NCBI RefSeq assembly: GCF_014779665.1
Contig: NZ_JACXYY010000001.1
Location: 620,001-684,000, forward strand
Direction: 5' to 3'
Origin: Nocardioides hwasunensis
GTDB lineage: Bacteria; Actinomycetota; Actinomycetes; Propionibacteriales; Nocardioidaceae
DNA length: 64,000 nt
Shown: piece after piece, positions 54,765 to 64,000 of the stretch
Numbering within the stretch: the first letter of the stretch is position 1
How the letters are laid out: each line of letters opens with the position of its first letter
The notes under the pieces: model-generated
What the model was told of the DNA's origin: nothing
Seen by the model: the letters and a program-made list of their open reading frames with translations, nothing else
The model's database searches: none
Translations under genes and position numbers: made by a program

Positions 54765-54780
54765 GCTCGCGCGTCGTACG

Positions 54781-55512
54781 TCAGAGGGCGGAGGCAGCGT
54801 CCTCGTCGAGCCACCAGACGGTCTCGTCGCCGCGGACGCCGCGAGCCGGCGTCTCGGTGACAGAGCCCTCGTCGGCCAGGGCGCGCGCGACCGCTTCGGC
54901 CTTGCCCTCGCCGCTGGCGATGAACCAGACCGACCGCGCGTGCTGCAGTGCCTCGAAGGTCAGGGTGACCCGGTCGGGCGGCGGCTTGGGGGAGTCGTGC
55001 ACGGCGACCGCGATCGCGTCACGTGCCTCGAGGACCGGGTGCCCGGGGAACAGCGAGGCGCAGTGCCCGTCGGGGCCGATGCCGAGCATCAGCACCTCGA
55101 AGAACCCGGCACCGTGCTCGCGCATGGCGGCGCTGTAGGCCTCGGCGGCGTCCTCGGCGGTGGCCACCTCGTCGCTCGCCGGGACCTCGTGCACGTGCGC
55201 CGGGTCGACCGGCACGTGGTCGAGCAGGGCCTCGCGTGCCTGCCGGGCGTTGCGGTCGGGCGAGTCGGCCGGGACGAACCGCTCGTCGCCCCACCAGAAC
55301 ACCACGCGCGACCAGTCGACCGAGGAGTCGGACGCCCGGCGGGCCAGCTCGCGGTGCAGCGACTCGGCGATGGTGCCGCCGGTGAGCCCGACCTGCGGCA
55401 CCTCGCCGCGCGACTGCGCGGCCTCGAGCCGGTCGAGCAGGGCCGACGCGACGTCACCGACGAGGCTGTCGGCGTCGTCGTGACGGCGTACGACCGGTGC
55501 CGCGGCGCTCAC
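54781..55512 (-). CDS. pgl: 6-phosphogluconolactonase
   Basis: The 243-residue DevB/SOL-type enzyme hydrolyses 6-phosphogluconolactone, the second step of the oxidative pentose phosphate pathway. Family motifs are VGLTGGTIAESL (glycine-rich phosphate loop), FWWGDERFVP, and MLGIGPDGHCASLFPGHP, which carries catalytic His. The GTG start overlaps the opcA stop by 4 bp (GTGA). It is the last gene of the tkt-tal-pgi-zwf-opcA-pgl operon and converges on rbpA. Confidence 0.95.
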   Translation of the reverse strand: MSAAAPVVRRHDDADSLVGDVASALLDRLEAAQSRGEVPQVGLTGGTIAESLHRELARRASDSSVDWSRVVFWWGDERFVPADSPDRNARQAREALLDHVPVDPAHVHEVPASDEVATAEDAAEAYSAAMREHGAGFFEVLMLGIGPDGHCASLFPGHPVLEARDAIAVAVHDSPKPPPDRVTLTFEALQHARSVWFIASGEGKAEAVARALADEGSVTETPARGVRGDETVWWLDEDAASAL

Positions 55513-56420
55513 TTCGAGCCCCGGAGCTTGACGAGTCGCTGGGCGACCTCGGCATAGACGTCGTCCTCGTCGAGCCGTCGCAGCTCCTCGGCGAGCAGTG
55601 CCGGGACCTCGCGTCGCTTGAGCGCGACCGGCCGATCGGGACGGTTCGGCGAGGTGAAGGTCGCCAGGCGTCCGTCGGCGCGAGCGATGCGGATGGGGCC
55701 CTCCTTGGTGTCCAGGGTGACCTCGGTGATGCCAGGGCCCTCGGAGCTCCCGCGGGTCACCTCGATCTTGAGCCGGTCGCACAGCCAGGCGGCCAGCAGG
55801 TCGGCGCTCGGGCTGATCCGCTCGGCGGTCACCTTGGCGCCGGTGACCTTCAGCGGGTGCTGGTCGAGGGCGGCCGCCAGCAGGGCGCGCCACGGGGTCA
55901 GCCGGGTCCAGCTGAGATCGGTGTTGCCCGGTGCGTAGGTCTCGCACTGGGTGAGCATCGCGGTCGACTTGCCACGAGGCACGGCGGCGGAGTCGGTGAT
56001 CCTGCGCTGCGCGAGGGCGCCGAGCGGGTCGGCTGCGGGATCACGGGGCGCTGACGTGGGCCACCAGATGGCGACGGGGGAGTCGGGCAGCAGCAGGGGC
56101 AGCACGACGGACTCGGCGTGCTTGACCACCTCTCCCTTGAGCCGGATGAGGGCGGTCTCGCCACCCCAGCCGTCGCCGCTGCCGACCTGCGCGTTGACCT
56201 GGGCGGCTCCTCTCGCGTCGCCCAGGATCACGCCGAGCACGCGCGAGGGGTGCTCGCGCGAGGCGCGCTTGGCGGCGGCCATGGCCTCGGCTGCGTCCTC
56301 CTCGGGCGCCACGATGACCAGCGTCATGACCATGCCCATGGCAGGACTGCCCGCGCGGGTGCGGGAGCGGACGAACTCGGCCGCGATCGACGATGAGTTG
56401 GTGTCGGTGAGCTCGATCAT
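55509..56420 (-). CDS. opcA: Glucose-6-phosphate dehydrogenase assembly protein OpcA
   Basis: The 303-residue OpcA-type protein supports assembly or redox control of glucose-6-phosphate dehydrogenase in cyanobacteria and actinobacteria. Recognisable parts are TLVIVAPEEDAAEAMAAA in the N-terminal alpha/beta domain, LPLLLPDSPVAIWWP in the middle and LSWTRLTPWRALLAAALDQ. It contains few cysteines. The position directly after zwf is conserved. It lies 73 bp from zwf with an inverted repeat between, and its stop overlaps pgl. Confidence 0.95.
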   Translation of the reverse strand: MIELTDTNSSSIAAEFVRSRTRAGSPAMGMVMTLVIVAPEEDAAEAMAAAKRASREHPSRVLGVILGDARGAAQVNAQVGSGDGWGGETALIRLKGEVVKHAESVVLPLLLPDSPVAIWWPTSAPRDPAADPLGALAQRRITDSAAVPRGKSTAMLTQCETYAPGNTDLSWTRLTPWRALLAAALDQHPLKVTGAKVTAERISPSADLLAAWLCDRLKIEVTRGSSEGPGITEVTLDTKEGPIRIARADGRLATFTSPNRPDRPVALKRREVPALLAEELRRLDEDDVYAEVAQRLVKLRGSK

Positions 56421-56431
56421 TTCGTCGGGGT

Positions 56432-56488
56432 CCCCTCGGTGTTGTTCGGCGGAGGAGCGGAGCGGGGGAGGCGAAGAACAGCGAGGGG
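56432..56488 (-). repeat. Inverted repeat between zwf and opcA
   Basis: CCCCTCG (56432-56438) pairs with CGAGGGG (56482-56488), with further imperfect pairing inside (GTTGTTCG with CGAAGAAC). On the mRNA this folds just before the opcA start and might tune its expression relative to zwf, or be chance. Confidence 0.4.
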
Positions 56489-56493
56489 CGACA

Positions 56494-58017
56494 TCAGGGT
56501 CGCCTCCAGGTCCGGCCGTCGCGGGCGAGCATCTTGTCGGCGGACTCCGGTCCCCAGGTGCCGGAGTCGTAGCTGTCGGGCTTGCCCTTCTTCGACCAGT
56601 GCTCGATCACCGGGTCGAGGATCTTCCAGGACAGCTCGACCTCCTCGTGCCGTGGGAAGAGCGGCGGGTCGCCGAGCAGCACGTCGAGGATCAGGCGCTC
56701 GTACGCCTCGGCACTGGCCTCGGTGAAGGAGCCGCCGTAGGCGAAGTCCATGTTGACGTCGCGGATCTCCATCGCGGTGCCGGGCACCTTGGCACCGAAC
56801 CGCATGGTCATGCCCTCGTCGGGCTGGACGCGGATGACGAGCGCGTTCTGGGTGAGATCCTCGGTCGCGGTCTGGGTGAACGGCAGGTGCGGAGCCCGCT
56901 TGAAGACCACGGCCACCTCGGTGACCCGGCGCCCCAGGCGCTTGCCGGTGCGGAGGTAGAACGGCACGCCCGCCCAGCGACGGGTCTCGACGTTCACGGT
57001 GATCGCGGCGAACGTCTCGGTGGTGGAGCTCTTCTCGATGCCCTCCTCCTCGAGGAACCCGCCGACCTTCTCGCCGCCCGCCCAGCCGGCGACGTACTGG
57101 CCGCGGGCCGTGGTGAGGTCGAGTCGCGCCGGCAGCTGTGCCGAGGCGAGCACCTTCTGCTTCTCCAGCCGCAGGCTCTCGGCGTCGAAGGCGATCGGCT
57201 CCTCCATCGCGACGAGCGCCATCAGCTGCAGCAGGTGGTTCTGGATGACGTCGCGGGCCGCGCCGATGCCGTCGTAGTAGCCGGCGCGGCCGCCGATGCC
57301 GATGTCCTCGGCCATGGTGATCTGCACGTGGTCGACGTAGTTGGAGTTCCAGATCGGCTCGAACATGTTGTTGGCGAAGCGCATCGCCAGGATGTTCTGG
57401 ACCGTCTCCTTGCCGAGGTAGTGGTCGATCCGGAAGACCGAGCCCGACGGGAAGACGCCGGCGAGCGTGGCGTTGAGCTCGCGGGCAGACTCGAGATCGT
57501 GACCGAACGGCTTCTCGACCACCACGCGGCGCCACTGGTCAGCGCCGGGATCGGCGAGCCCGTGCTCCTTGAGCTGACCGACCACGTTGCCGAAGAACGC
57601 CGGCGGGATGGCGAGGTAGAACGCCATGTTGCCGCCGGTGCCGCGCTTCTGGTCGAGCTCCTCGACGGTGCGGCGGAGCTGGTCGAAGGCGTCGTCGTCG
57701 TCGAAGTCCCCGGAGACGAAGCGGAAGCCCTCGGACAGCTGGTTCCAGACCTCCTCGCGAAACGGTGTGCGCGCGTGCTCCTTGACCGCGTCGTGCACGA
57801 TCTGGGCGAAGTCCTGGTCGGCCCAGTCGCGCCGGGCGAAGCCGACCAGGCTGAAGCCCGGCGGCAGCAGGCCGCGGTTGGCCAGGTCGTAGATCGCCGG
57901 CATGACCTTCTTGCGCGACAGGTCGCCGGTGACCCCGAACAGCACCATCCCGCACGGACCGGCGATGCGGGGGAGCCGACGGTCCTGCGGGTCGCGCAGC
58001 GGGTTGGTGTTCGTCAT
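56494..58017 (-). CDS. zwf: Glucose-6-phosphate 1-dehydrogenase
   Basis: The 507-residue first enzyme of the oxidative pentose phosphate pathway makes NADPH. The coenzyme-binding motif is [17 protein letters not shown], the substrate signature [13 protein letters not shown] contains the catalytic His, and [10 protein letters not shown] precedes it. The ATG overlaps the pgi stop by 4 bp (ATGA). Its neighbour opcA is its assembly factor. Length is typical. Confidence 0.97.
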   Translation of the reverse strand: MTNTNPLRDPQDRRLPRIAGPCGMVLFGVTGDLSRKKVMPAIYDLANRGLLPPGFSLVGFARRDWADQDFAQIVHDAVKEHARTPFREEVWNQLSEGFRFVSGDFDDDDAFDQLRRTVEELDQKRGTGGNMAFYLAIPPAFFGNVVGQLKEHGLADPGADQWRRVVVEKPFGHDLESARELNATLAGVFPSGSVFRIDHYLGKETVQNILAMRFANNMFEPIWNSNYVDHVQITMAEDIGIGGRAGYYDGIGAARDVIQNHLLQLMALVAMEEPIAFDAESLRLEKQKVLASAQLPARLDLTTARGQYVAGWAGGEKVGGFLEEEGIEKSSTTETFAAITVNVETRRWAGVPFYLRTGKRLGRRVTEVAVVFKRAPHLPFTQTATEDLTQNALVIRVQPDEGMTMRFGAKVPGTAMEIRDVNMDFAYGGSFTEASAEAYERLILDVLLGDPPLFPRHEEVELSWKILDPVIEHWSKKGKPDSYDSGTWGPESADKMLARDGRTWRRP

Positions 58018-59669
58018 CGGCCTCGGTGCTCCTGGTAGTAGCGGATCAGCGACTGGGTGGAGGCATCCTGCTCCGCCAGCACGGAGTCGTCACCGGACAC
58101 CGCCGGCTGCAGCTGCTGGGCGAGCTGCTTGCCGAGCTCGACCCCCCACTGGTCGAAGCTGTCGATGCCCCAGACGGCCCCCTCGACGAACGTGATGTGC
58201 TCGTAGAGGGCGACGAGCTGGCCGAGCACGGCCGGGGTCAGCTCGGGCGCCATGATCGAGCTCGTCGGGCGGTTGCCGGGGAAGGTCCGGGCCGCCACGA
58301 GCTCCTCGGCGACTCCCTCGGCCCGCACCTCGTCGGCGGTCTTGCCGACCGCGAGTGCCTGGGTCTGGGCGAAGAAGTTGGCCAGGAACAGCTCGTGCAC
58401 GTCGGTGTCGCCGTCGCGAAGGGCGTACGCCGGTCGCGCGAAGGCGATGAAGTCGGCCGGGATCAGTCGGGTCCCCTGGTGGATGAGCTGGTAGAACGCG
58501 TGCTGTCCGTTGGTGCCGGGCTCGCCCCAGAAGATCTCGCCGGTGTCGTGCCCGACGGCCTCACCGTCCCACCGCACCCGCTTGCCGTTGGACTCCATGG
58601 TCAGCTGCTGGAGATAGGCCGGGAAGCGGTGGAGCAGCTGGGAGTAGGGCAGCACGGCGTGGGTGTGCGCGCCGAGGAAGTTGGCGTACCAGACGTTGAG
58701 CAGGCCCATCCTCAGCGGCACGTTGTCGGCTGCCGGGGCGGTGCGGAAGTGCTCGTCCATCGCATGGAACCCGGCGAGCATCTCGGCGAAGTGCGTCGGC
58801 CCGATCGCCACGACCAGGGAGAGCCCGATCGCGGAGTCCATGGAGTAGCGGCCTCCGACCCAGTCCCAGAAGCCGAACGCGTTGTCGGGGTCGATGCCGA
58901 AGTCGGCGACCTTGTCGAGGGCGGTCGACACGGCGACGAAGTGCTGCGCGACGGCGGCCTCCGGGTCGCTTTCGGCGGGCAGGTGGTCGAGCAGCCACGC
59001 CTTGCACAGCCGCGCGTTGGTGAGTGTCTCCAGGGTGCCGAAGGTCTTGCTGGACACGATGAAGAGGGTGGTCTCCGGGTCGAGCCCGGTGAGCTTCTGG
59101 CCTGCGTCGGTCGGGTCGATGTTGCTGATGAAGCGGCAGGTGAGACCGTCCTGGCGATAGGGCTCGAGCGCCTCGTAGGCCATCACCGGACCGAGGTCGG
59201 AGCCGCCGATGCCGATGTTGACGACGGTCTGGATCCTCTTGCCGGTGACACCGGTCCACTCTCCCGTGCGGACCCGGTCGGCGAAGGAGTAGACGCGCGC
59301 GAGCACCTCGTGGACGTCGGCCACGACGTCCTGGCCGTCGACGGTGAGCGAGGCGTCGGTCGGCAGCCGCAGCGCGGTGTGGAGCGCCGCGCGGTCCTCG
59401 GTGACGTTGATGTGCTCGCCGGCGAACATCGCGTCGCGGCGGCGCAGGACGCCCGCCTCGTCGGCGAGCCGGTGCAGGGCCGCCCCCACCTCGTCGTCGA
59501 CCAGGTTCTTCGACAGGTCGACGAGTAGGTCGGCGGCGACCAGCGAGTGCTGCGTGACCCGCTCGGGGGTGAGCGCCGTGCGCAGGTCGGGCGAGTACGC
59601 GTCGGCCAGGCGAGCGAGGTCCGCCCATGCGGACGTCGTCGTGGGGTCCACCGGGGCGGAGCCGCTCAT
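58014..59669 (-). CDS. pgi: Glucose-6-phosphate isomerase
   Basis: The 551-residue protein interconverts glucose 6-phosphate and fructose 6-phosphate. Signatures are [54 protein letters not shown] and [15 protein letters not shown] with the catalytic His. Insertion of pgi between tal and zwf places the branch point of glycolysis and the pentose phosphate pathway inside the operon. Both ends overlap neighbours by ATGA. ATG 59669 begins the conserved N terminus. Confidence 0.97.
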   Translation of the reverse strand: MSGSAPVDPTTTSAWADLARLADAYSPDLRTALTPERVTQHSLVAADLLVDLSKNLVDDEVGAALHRLADEAGVLRRRDAMFAGEHINVTEDRAALHTALRLPTDASLTVDGQDVVADVHEVLARVYSFADRVRTGEWTGVTGKRIQTVVNIGIGGSDLGPVMAYEALEPYRQDGLTCRFISNIDPTDAGQKLTGLDPETTLFIVSSKTFGTLETLTNARLCKAWLLDHLPAESDPEAAVAQHFVAVSTALDKVADFGIDPDNAFGFWDWVGGRYSMDSAIGLSLVVAIGPTHFAEMLAGFHAMDEHFRTAPAADNVPLRMGLLNVWYANFLGAHTHAVLPYSQLLHRFPAYLQQLTMESNGKRVRWDGEAVGHDTGEIFWGEPGTNGQHAFYQLIHQGTRLIPADFIAFARPAYALRDGDTDVHELFLANFFAQTQALAVGKTADEVRAEGVAEELVAARTFPGNRPTSSIMAPELTPAVLGQLVALYEHITFVEGAVWGIDSFDQWGVELGKQLAQQLQPAVSGDDSVLAEQDASTQSLIRYYQEHRGR

Positions 59670-60781
59670 GCCCGGGCGGCCTCGAGCGACGCCTTCAGGG
59701 TCGTCTGGAGCTCGTCCCAGGCGACGAGGAACTTCTCGACGCCCTCCTGGATGAGCACCTGGATGACGTCGTCGTAGTCGATGCCCGCGTCGGCCAGCGC
59801 CTGCATGTGCGCGGCGGCGTCGTCGTAGAACGGGCGGACCCGGTCGCCGCGCACCTCGCCGTGGTCGGCGACGGCGTCGAGGGTCTTCTCGGGCATCGTG
59901 TTGACGGTGTCCTCCACGACGAGGTCGACGACGTACATCGTGTCGTCGTAGTCGGGGTTCTTGACCCCGGTCGAGGCCCACAGCGGGCGCTGCTTGCGGG
60001 CGCCCTTGGCCTCGAGCGCCTCCCAGCGCTCGCCGCTGAAGAACTGCTCGTACATCTGGAACGCCAGTCGGGCGTTGGCGACGCCGGCCTTGCCACGCAG
60101 GGCCGGGTCGGTGCCGGGTCCCGCGGTGGTGGCCTCGAGGCGCTTGTCGATCTCGGAGTCGACCCGCGAGACGAAGAACGAGGCGACCGAATGGATGTCG
60201 GCGAGCTCGTGGCCGTTGTGGGCCGCCTTCTCCAGTCCGGCGACGTAGGCCTCCATCACGTTCTGGTACTGCTCGAGGCCGAAGATCAGCGTCACGTTGA
60301 CCGAGATCCCCGCAGCGATGGTCTCGGTGATCGCCGGCCAGCCCTCCTTGGTGCCGGGGATCTTGATGAGCAGGTTGGGCTGGTCGACGATGCGCCACAG
60401 CTCGGCGGCCTCGGCGACGGTCTGCTCGGTGTCGTGGGCCAGACCGGGGGACACCTCGATCGAGACCCGACCGTCGACGCCGTCGGTGATGTCGAACACG
60501 GGCCGCATGATCTTGCAGGCCTCGCGCACGTCGTCGGTGGTGATGGTCTGGGTGGCCTTCTCGACGTCGGCGCCCGCTGCGGCCAGCTCACGCACCTGCG
60601 GGTCGTAGCGCTCGCCGTCGGACAGCGCGGTCTGGAAGATCGCCGGGTTGGACGTCACCCCGACCACGTTGCTGTTCTTCACCAGGTCGGCCAGGTTGCC
60701 GGTCTCCAGCCGCTCCCGCGACAGGTCGTCGAGCCAGATGGACACCCCGGCGTCTGCCAGGGCCTTGAGACGGTCGTTCAT
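59666..60781 (-). CDS. tal: Transaldolase
   Basis: The 371-residue actinobacterial-type transaldolase moves a dihydroxyacetone unit between sugar phosphates. Key parts are [32 protein letters not shown], the Schiff-base Lys in [15 protein letters not shown], and [13 protein letters not shown]. The stop overlaps pgi by 4 bp, and it starts 32 bp after tkt. The start ATG has a GGGAGG-like site upstream. Confidence 0.97.
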   Translation of the reverse strand: MNDRLKALADAGVSIWLDDLSRERLETGNLADLVKNSNVVGVTSNPAIFQTALSDGERYDPQVRELAAAGADVEKATQTITTDDVREACKIMRPVFDITDGVDGRVSIEVSPGLAHDTEQTVAEAAELWRIVDQPNLLIKIPGTKEGWPAITETIAAGISVNVTLIFGLEQYQNVMEAYVAGLEKAAHNGHELADIHSVASFFVSRVDSEIDKRLEATTAGPGTDPALRGKAGVANARLAFQMYEQFFSGERWEALEAKGARKQRPLWASTGVKNPDYDDTMYVVDLVVEDTVNTMPEKTLDAVADHGEVRGDRVRPFYDDAAAHMQALADAGIDYDDVIQVLIQEGVEKFLVAWDELQTTLKASLEAARA

Positions 60782-60813
60782 GAGGAGCCTCCCGTGCTGG
60801 TGGTCTGGGGCGG

Positions 60814-62928
60814 TCAGGCGGTGACGACGGCGACGCTGTCGCGCGCGGCGTCGGCGACGGCCTGGCCGGTGATGCCGAACTCGGTGTAGATGCGGGCGTA
60901 GTCGGCCGACGCCCCGTAGTGCTCGATCGAGACGATCCGACCGTTGTCGCCGACGATCTCGCGCCAGCCCTGCTTGACGCCGGCCTCGACCGACACGCGC
61001 GCCTTGACGGTCGGCGGCAGGACGGTGTCGCGGTAGGACTCGTCCTGCTCCTCGAACCACTCCAGGCACGGCATGGACACCACGCGGGCGTCGATGCCGT
61101 CGGCGGCGAGCAGCGTGCGGGCCTCCACCGCGAGCTGGACCTCCGAGCCGGTGCCGATGAGGATCACGTCGGGCGTGCCCTTCTCGGCGTCGATGAGGAC
61201 GTAGGCCCCGCGGGCCACGCCCTCGGTCGACTGGAAGCCGTCCTCGCCGCGGGGGAAGACCGGCACGTTCTGCCGGGTCAGCGCGAGCGCGGCCGGGGAG
61301 TCCGTGCGGGTGAGGATGGTGTGCCACGCGGCGACCGTCTCGTTGGCGTCCGCCGGGCGTACGACGTCGAGGCCGGGCATGGCGCGCAGCGCGGCCAGGT
61401 GCTCGATCGGCTGGTGGGTCGGGCCGTCCTCGCCCAGGCCGATGGAGTCGTGCGTCCACACGTAGGTGACCGGCAGCTTGCTCAGGGCGGCCACGCGGAC
61501 GGATCCGCGCATGTAGTCGGAGAAGGTGAGGAACGTGCCACCGAAGACGCGCGTGAGCCGGTCGGCCGCGATGCCGTTCATGATCGCGCCCATCCCGTGC
61601 TCGCGGATGCCGAAGTGGAGGACCCGGCCGGCGTGGGGGTCGGTGCTCCACTCGCCCACCTCGGCGACCTCGGGGCCGACCGAGGGTGCGCTGGTGATCG
61701 TGGTGTTGTTGGACCCGGCCAGGTCGGCGGACCCACCCCACAGCTCGGGCAGCACCGGCGCGAGCGCGTTGATGATCTTGCCCGACGCAGATCGGGTCGC
61801 CACGCCCTTCTCGTCGGCGGGGAAGGTCGGCAGCGCGTCGGCGAGACCGACGGGCATCTCGCGCCGCTTCAGCCGGTGCAGGAGCTCGGCCGACTCCGGG
61901 TGGGCGGCGGACCAGGCGGCGTACCTCTCGTCCCACTCCGCCCCCCACGCGCTGCCGCGCTCGCGCAGCTGGCGGGTGTGCTCGAGGACCGCCGGCGGCA
62001 CCTCGAAGGTCTGGTCGGGGTCGAAGCCGAGGACCTTCTTGGTGGCCGCGACCTCGTCGGCGCCGAGCGCGCTGCCGTGCGCGGCCTCCGTGCCCTGGGC
62101 GTGGGGGGCGGGCCAGGCGATGACGGTGTCGAGGACGATCAGCGAGGGCTGGTCGGTGACGCCGTGCGCCTTGCGGATCGCGGCGTAGAGCGCTGGGACG
62201 TCCTCGACGTAGTCGGTGCCGCCGTTGGTCCAGTCGACGGTCTGGACGTGCCAGCCGTAGGCCTCGTAGCGCTTGGCGACGTCCTCGGTGAAGGCGATAT
62301 CGGTGTTGCCCTCGATCGAGATCCGGTTGCGGTCGTAGATCAGGGTCAGGTTTCCCAGCTTCTGCGTGCCGGCGATCGAGCTCGCCTCGGAGCTGACGCC
62401 TTCCTCGAGGTCACCGTCGGAGGCGATGGCATAGACCTGGTGGTCGAAGAGGCCCTGGCCCGCCGCGGCCTCGCTGTCGAGCATGCCGTGGATGCGGCGA
62501 CCGGACAGGGCCATGCCGACGGCGTTGCCCACGCCCTGGCCGAGCGGCCCCGTCGTCACCTCGACCCCGGCGGTGTGCCCGAGCTCGGGGTGACCGGGGG
62601 TCTTCGAGCCCCAGGTGCGCAGTGCCTTGATGTCGTCGAGCTCGAGCCCGAAGCCACCGAGGTAGAGCTGGATGTAGAGCGAGATGCTCGAGTGGCCGCA
62701 GGAGAGCACGAAGCGGTCGCGCGCGACCCACTCGGGGTCGGCCGGGTCGTGGCGCATCACCTTCTGGAACAGCAGGTACGCCGCGGGGGCCAGGCTCATG
62801 GCGGTGCCGGGGTGGCCGTTGCCGACCTTCTGCACCGCGTCCATCGCCAGGACGCGGACGGTGTCGACGGCGCGGTCGTCGATCTCGGTCCACTCCAAGG
62901 TGGCGGGCAGGGCGGACTTCTCGGTCAA
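60814..62928 (-). CDS. tkt: Transketolase
   Basis: The 704-residue thiamine-diphosphate enzyme transfers two-carbon units in the pentose phosphate pathway. Motifs: [20 protein letters not shown] with the catalytic His, the ThDP-binding [19 protein letters not shown] ending near LIYDRNRIS, and the pyrimidine-domain [20 protein letters not shown]. The start is a rare TTG at 62928, supported by GAGAGGA about 6 nt upstream and the conserved N terminus. It is the first gene of the six-gene operon and is divergent from ctaB. Confidence 0.97.
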   Translation of the reverse strand: MTEKSALPATLEWTEIDDRAVDTVRVLAMDAVQKVGNGHPGTAMSLAPAAYLLFQKVMRHDPADPEWVARDRFVLSCGHSSISLYIQLYLGGFGLELDDIKALRTWGSKTPGHPELGHTAGVEVTTGPLGQGVGNAVGMALSGRRIHGMLDSEAAAGQGLFDHQVYAIASDGDLEEGVSSEASSIAGTQKLGNLTLIYDRNRISIEGNTDIAFTEDVAKRYEAYGWHVQTVDWTNGGTDYVEDVPALYAAIRKAHGVTDQPSLIVLDTVIAWPAPHAQGTEAAHGSALGADEVAATKKVLGFDPDQTFEVPPAVLEHTRQLRERGSAWGAEWDERYAAWSAAHPESAELLHRLKRREMPVGLADALPTFPADEKGVATRSASGKIINALAPVLPELWGGSADLAGSNNTTITSAPSVGPEVAEVGEWSTDPHAGRVLHFGIREHGMGAIMNGIAADRLTRVFGGTFLTFSDYMRGSVRVAALSKLPVTYVWTHDSIGLGEDGPTHQPIEHLAALRAMPGLDVVRPADANETVAAWHTILTRTDSPAALALTRQNVPVFPRGEDGFQSTEGVARGAYVLIDAEKGTPDVILIGTGSEVQLAVEARTLLAADGIDARVVSMPCLEWFEEQDESYRDTVLPPTVKARVSVEAGVKQGWREIVGDNGRIVSIEHYGASADYARIYTEFGITGQAVADAARDSVAVVTA

Positions 62929-63141
62929 CGCGGTTCCTCTCGATGGTTCGGCCGGTGCGGGGTGGGGGAGTGCAGCATCACAGCCCCCTCGAGGTGGCCT
63001 CGACTGCGAGCCTATCGCCGTGGACCAGTAGACTCGACCCTGCCCGAGGGTCGTCCCGGACGGTGGTCACGGCCACCGTCGACGTCCCTCCGGTTGCCCA
63101 GACCTGTGCGTCCCACCCCCTGCTCTCCCGAGGTTCCCACC
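62929..63141. promoter_or_regulatory. Divergent promoter region between tkt and ctaB
   Basis: The 213-bp gap contains a minus-strand TAGGCT (63009-63014) and a plus-strand TAGACT (63029-63034) that are plausible -10 boxes for the tkt operon and ctaB. No convincing -35 element or operator was seen. Both give 5' leaders of about 75-105 nt, so these genes are not leaderless like many others here. Confidence 0.4.
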
Positions 63142-64000
63142 GTGTCCCACGCCGGCCCGCACGCTGCTGCGTCCGACCGGCAACCGTCCGAGCGGCGGGC
63201 GAGCGGGGAGCACGACCCCGGGACGCAGGAGCCGAAGACCTGGCGCGACGTCGTCGGGGCCTACGTCGGGCTCACCAAGCCGCGGGTGATCGAGCTGCTG
63301 CTCCTCACCACGGTCCCGGTGATGTTCTTCGCCGCCCGCGGCATCCCGGCCCTCGGGCTGGTGGCCGCCACCGTCGTCGGAGGTGCGCTGTCGGCCGGCT
63401 CCGCGTCGACGTACAACTGCGTCTACGACCGTGACATCGACGAGCAGATGCGCCGTACGCGGCGCCGGGCGCTGCCGCGTCACATCGTCTCGCCCCGCTC
63501 CGCCCTCGTCTTCGCCACCGTCCTCGCGGTGCTCTCGACCGTCGTCCTGGCGGTGTGGGTCAACTACCTCTCGGCCGCCCTGTCGCTCGGGGCGAACGCG
63601 TTCTACGTCCTCGTCTACACGATCCTGCTCAAGCGGCGCACCACCCAGAACATCGTCTGGGGCGGCCTCGCGGGCTGCTTCCCGGCGCTGATCGGCTGGA
63701 CCGCGGTGACCGGCGAGCTGGCGTGGACCCCGGTGGTGCTGTTCCTCGTCGTCTTCTTCTGGACGCCGCCGCACACGTGGGCGCTCGCACTGCGCTATCG
63801 CGAGGACTACCGCAACGTCGACGTCCCGATGCTGCCCGTGGTCAGGCCCGCGGGCGAGGTCGGACGACAGATCGTCGTCTACAGCTGGGTGATGGTGGCG
63901 ACCTCCCTGCTCCTGTGGCCGGTCGCCGGCACGAGCCTGGTCTACCCGGCCGCCGCCGTCGTCCTCGGGGCGGTGTTCCTCGTCGAGGCGCACCGGATGT
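63142..64000 (+). CDS. ctaB: Protoheme IX farnesyltransferase, 3' truncated by window edge
   Basis: At least 286 residues are visible, with the C terminus beyond the window. It is a UbiA-type integral membrane prenyltransferase that converts heme B to heme O for cytochrome oxidase. The first aspartate-rich motif is [15 protein letters not shown] and the second region [14 protein letters not shown]. Helices are visible from about residue 45 ([16 protein letters not shown]). The N-terminal 40 residues are polar and variable, so GTG 63142 may not be exact. Divergence from tkt is the standard actinobacterial arrangement. Confidence 0.93.
   Translation, partial: MSHAGPHAAASDRQPSERRASGEHDPGTQEPKTWRDVVGAYVGLTKPRVIELLLLTTVPVMFFAARGIPALGLVAATVVGGALSAGSASTYNCVYDRDIDEQMRRTRRRALPRHIVSPRSALVFATVLAVLSTVVLAVWVNYLSAALSLGANAFYVLVYTILLKRRTTQNIVWGGLAGCFPALIGWTAVTGELAWTPVVLFLVVFFWTPPHTWALALRYREDYRNVDVPMLPVVRPAGEVGRQIVVYSWVMVATSLLLWPVAGTSLVYPAAAVVLGAVFLVEAHRM

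Overview
The window is high-GC DNA from an actinobacterium, most likely a Nocardioides-like member of the Propionibacteriales. This placement rests on gene content and order: whiA, RbpA, OpcA, mycothiol-type enzymes, a resuscitation-promoting factor, and the actinobacterial blocks uvrC-rapZ-yvcK-whiA-gap-pgk-tpiA-secG and tkt-tal-pgi-zwf-opcA-pgl facing ctaB. No rRNA or tRNA gene and no CRISPR array was seen, so the genus is an inference.

Layout. 1-2.8 kb is a lower-GC accessory edge with a truncated AAA-type ATPase, a small lipoprotein and a protein with a HEPN-like RxxxxH motif. 2.9-9.0 kb holds a 1510-residue secreted DUF11/Ig-repeat protein and a CDP-glycerol-type polymerase, both envelope functions. 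9.1-9.6 kb is a decayed FAD monooxygenase. 9.8-22.2 kb is a mosaic of single genes: rpf, trmL, kynA, an AlkA-like glycosylase, a phospholipase-D/cardiolipin synthase, uvrB, a hemerythrin, an ion channel and two Mce-associated-like proteins. 22.2-27 kb has a ferredoxin-NADP reductase and a tight glycosyltransferase / methyltransferase / prenyltransferase-like cluster with a convergent second methyltransferase. 27-39.6 kb contains hydrolases, kinase-like proteins, a nuclease, a relic of a DUF222/HNH (13E12-type) gene, three adjacent sulfotransferases, an ABC-F protein, a thioredoxin-rhodanese fusion, and a metallo-beta-lactamase / maleylpyruvate-isomerase-type pair upstream of uvrA.

39.7-64 kb is mostly core. 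It carries uvrA with a LexA-type box and a histone-H1-like tail, a Rieske lipoprotein, a secreted metzincin, uvrC-rapZ-yvcK-whiA, the lower glycolysis genes, secG, rbpA, the pentose phosphate operon on the minus strand, and the start of ctaB. All three UvrABC excision repair genes lie in this window in separate transcription units. The glycolytic and pentose phosphate operons converge on one short terminator region near 54.7 kb.

The strongest genome-wide pattern is promoter architecture. At least 21 genes have a TANNNT hexamer ending 6-8 nt before their start codon, so they are probably transcribed as leaderless mRNAs. This motif was used to choose starts. No complete, convincingly new system was found. 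The best candidates for follow-up are the glycosyltransferase/prenyltransferase-like cluster, the left-edge ATPase/HEPN genes, the UvrA tail and the sulfotransferase trio.
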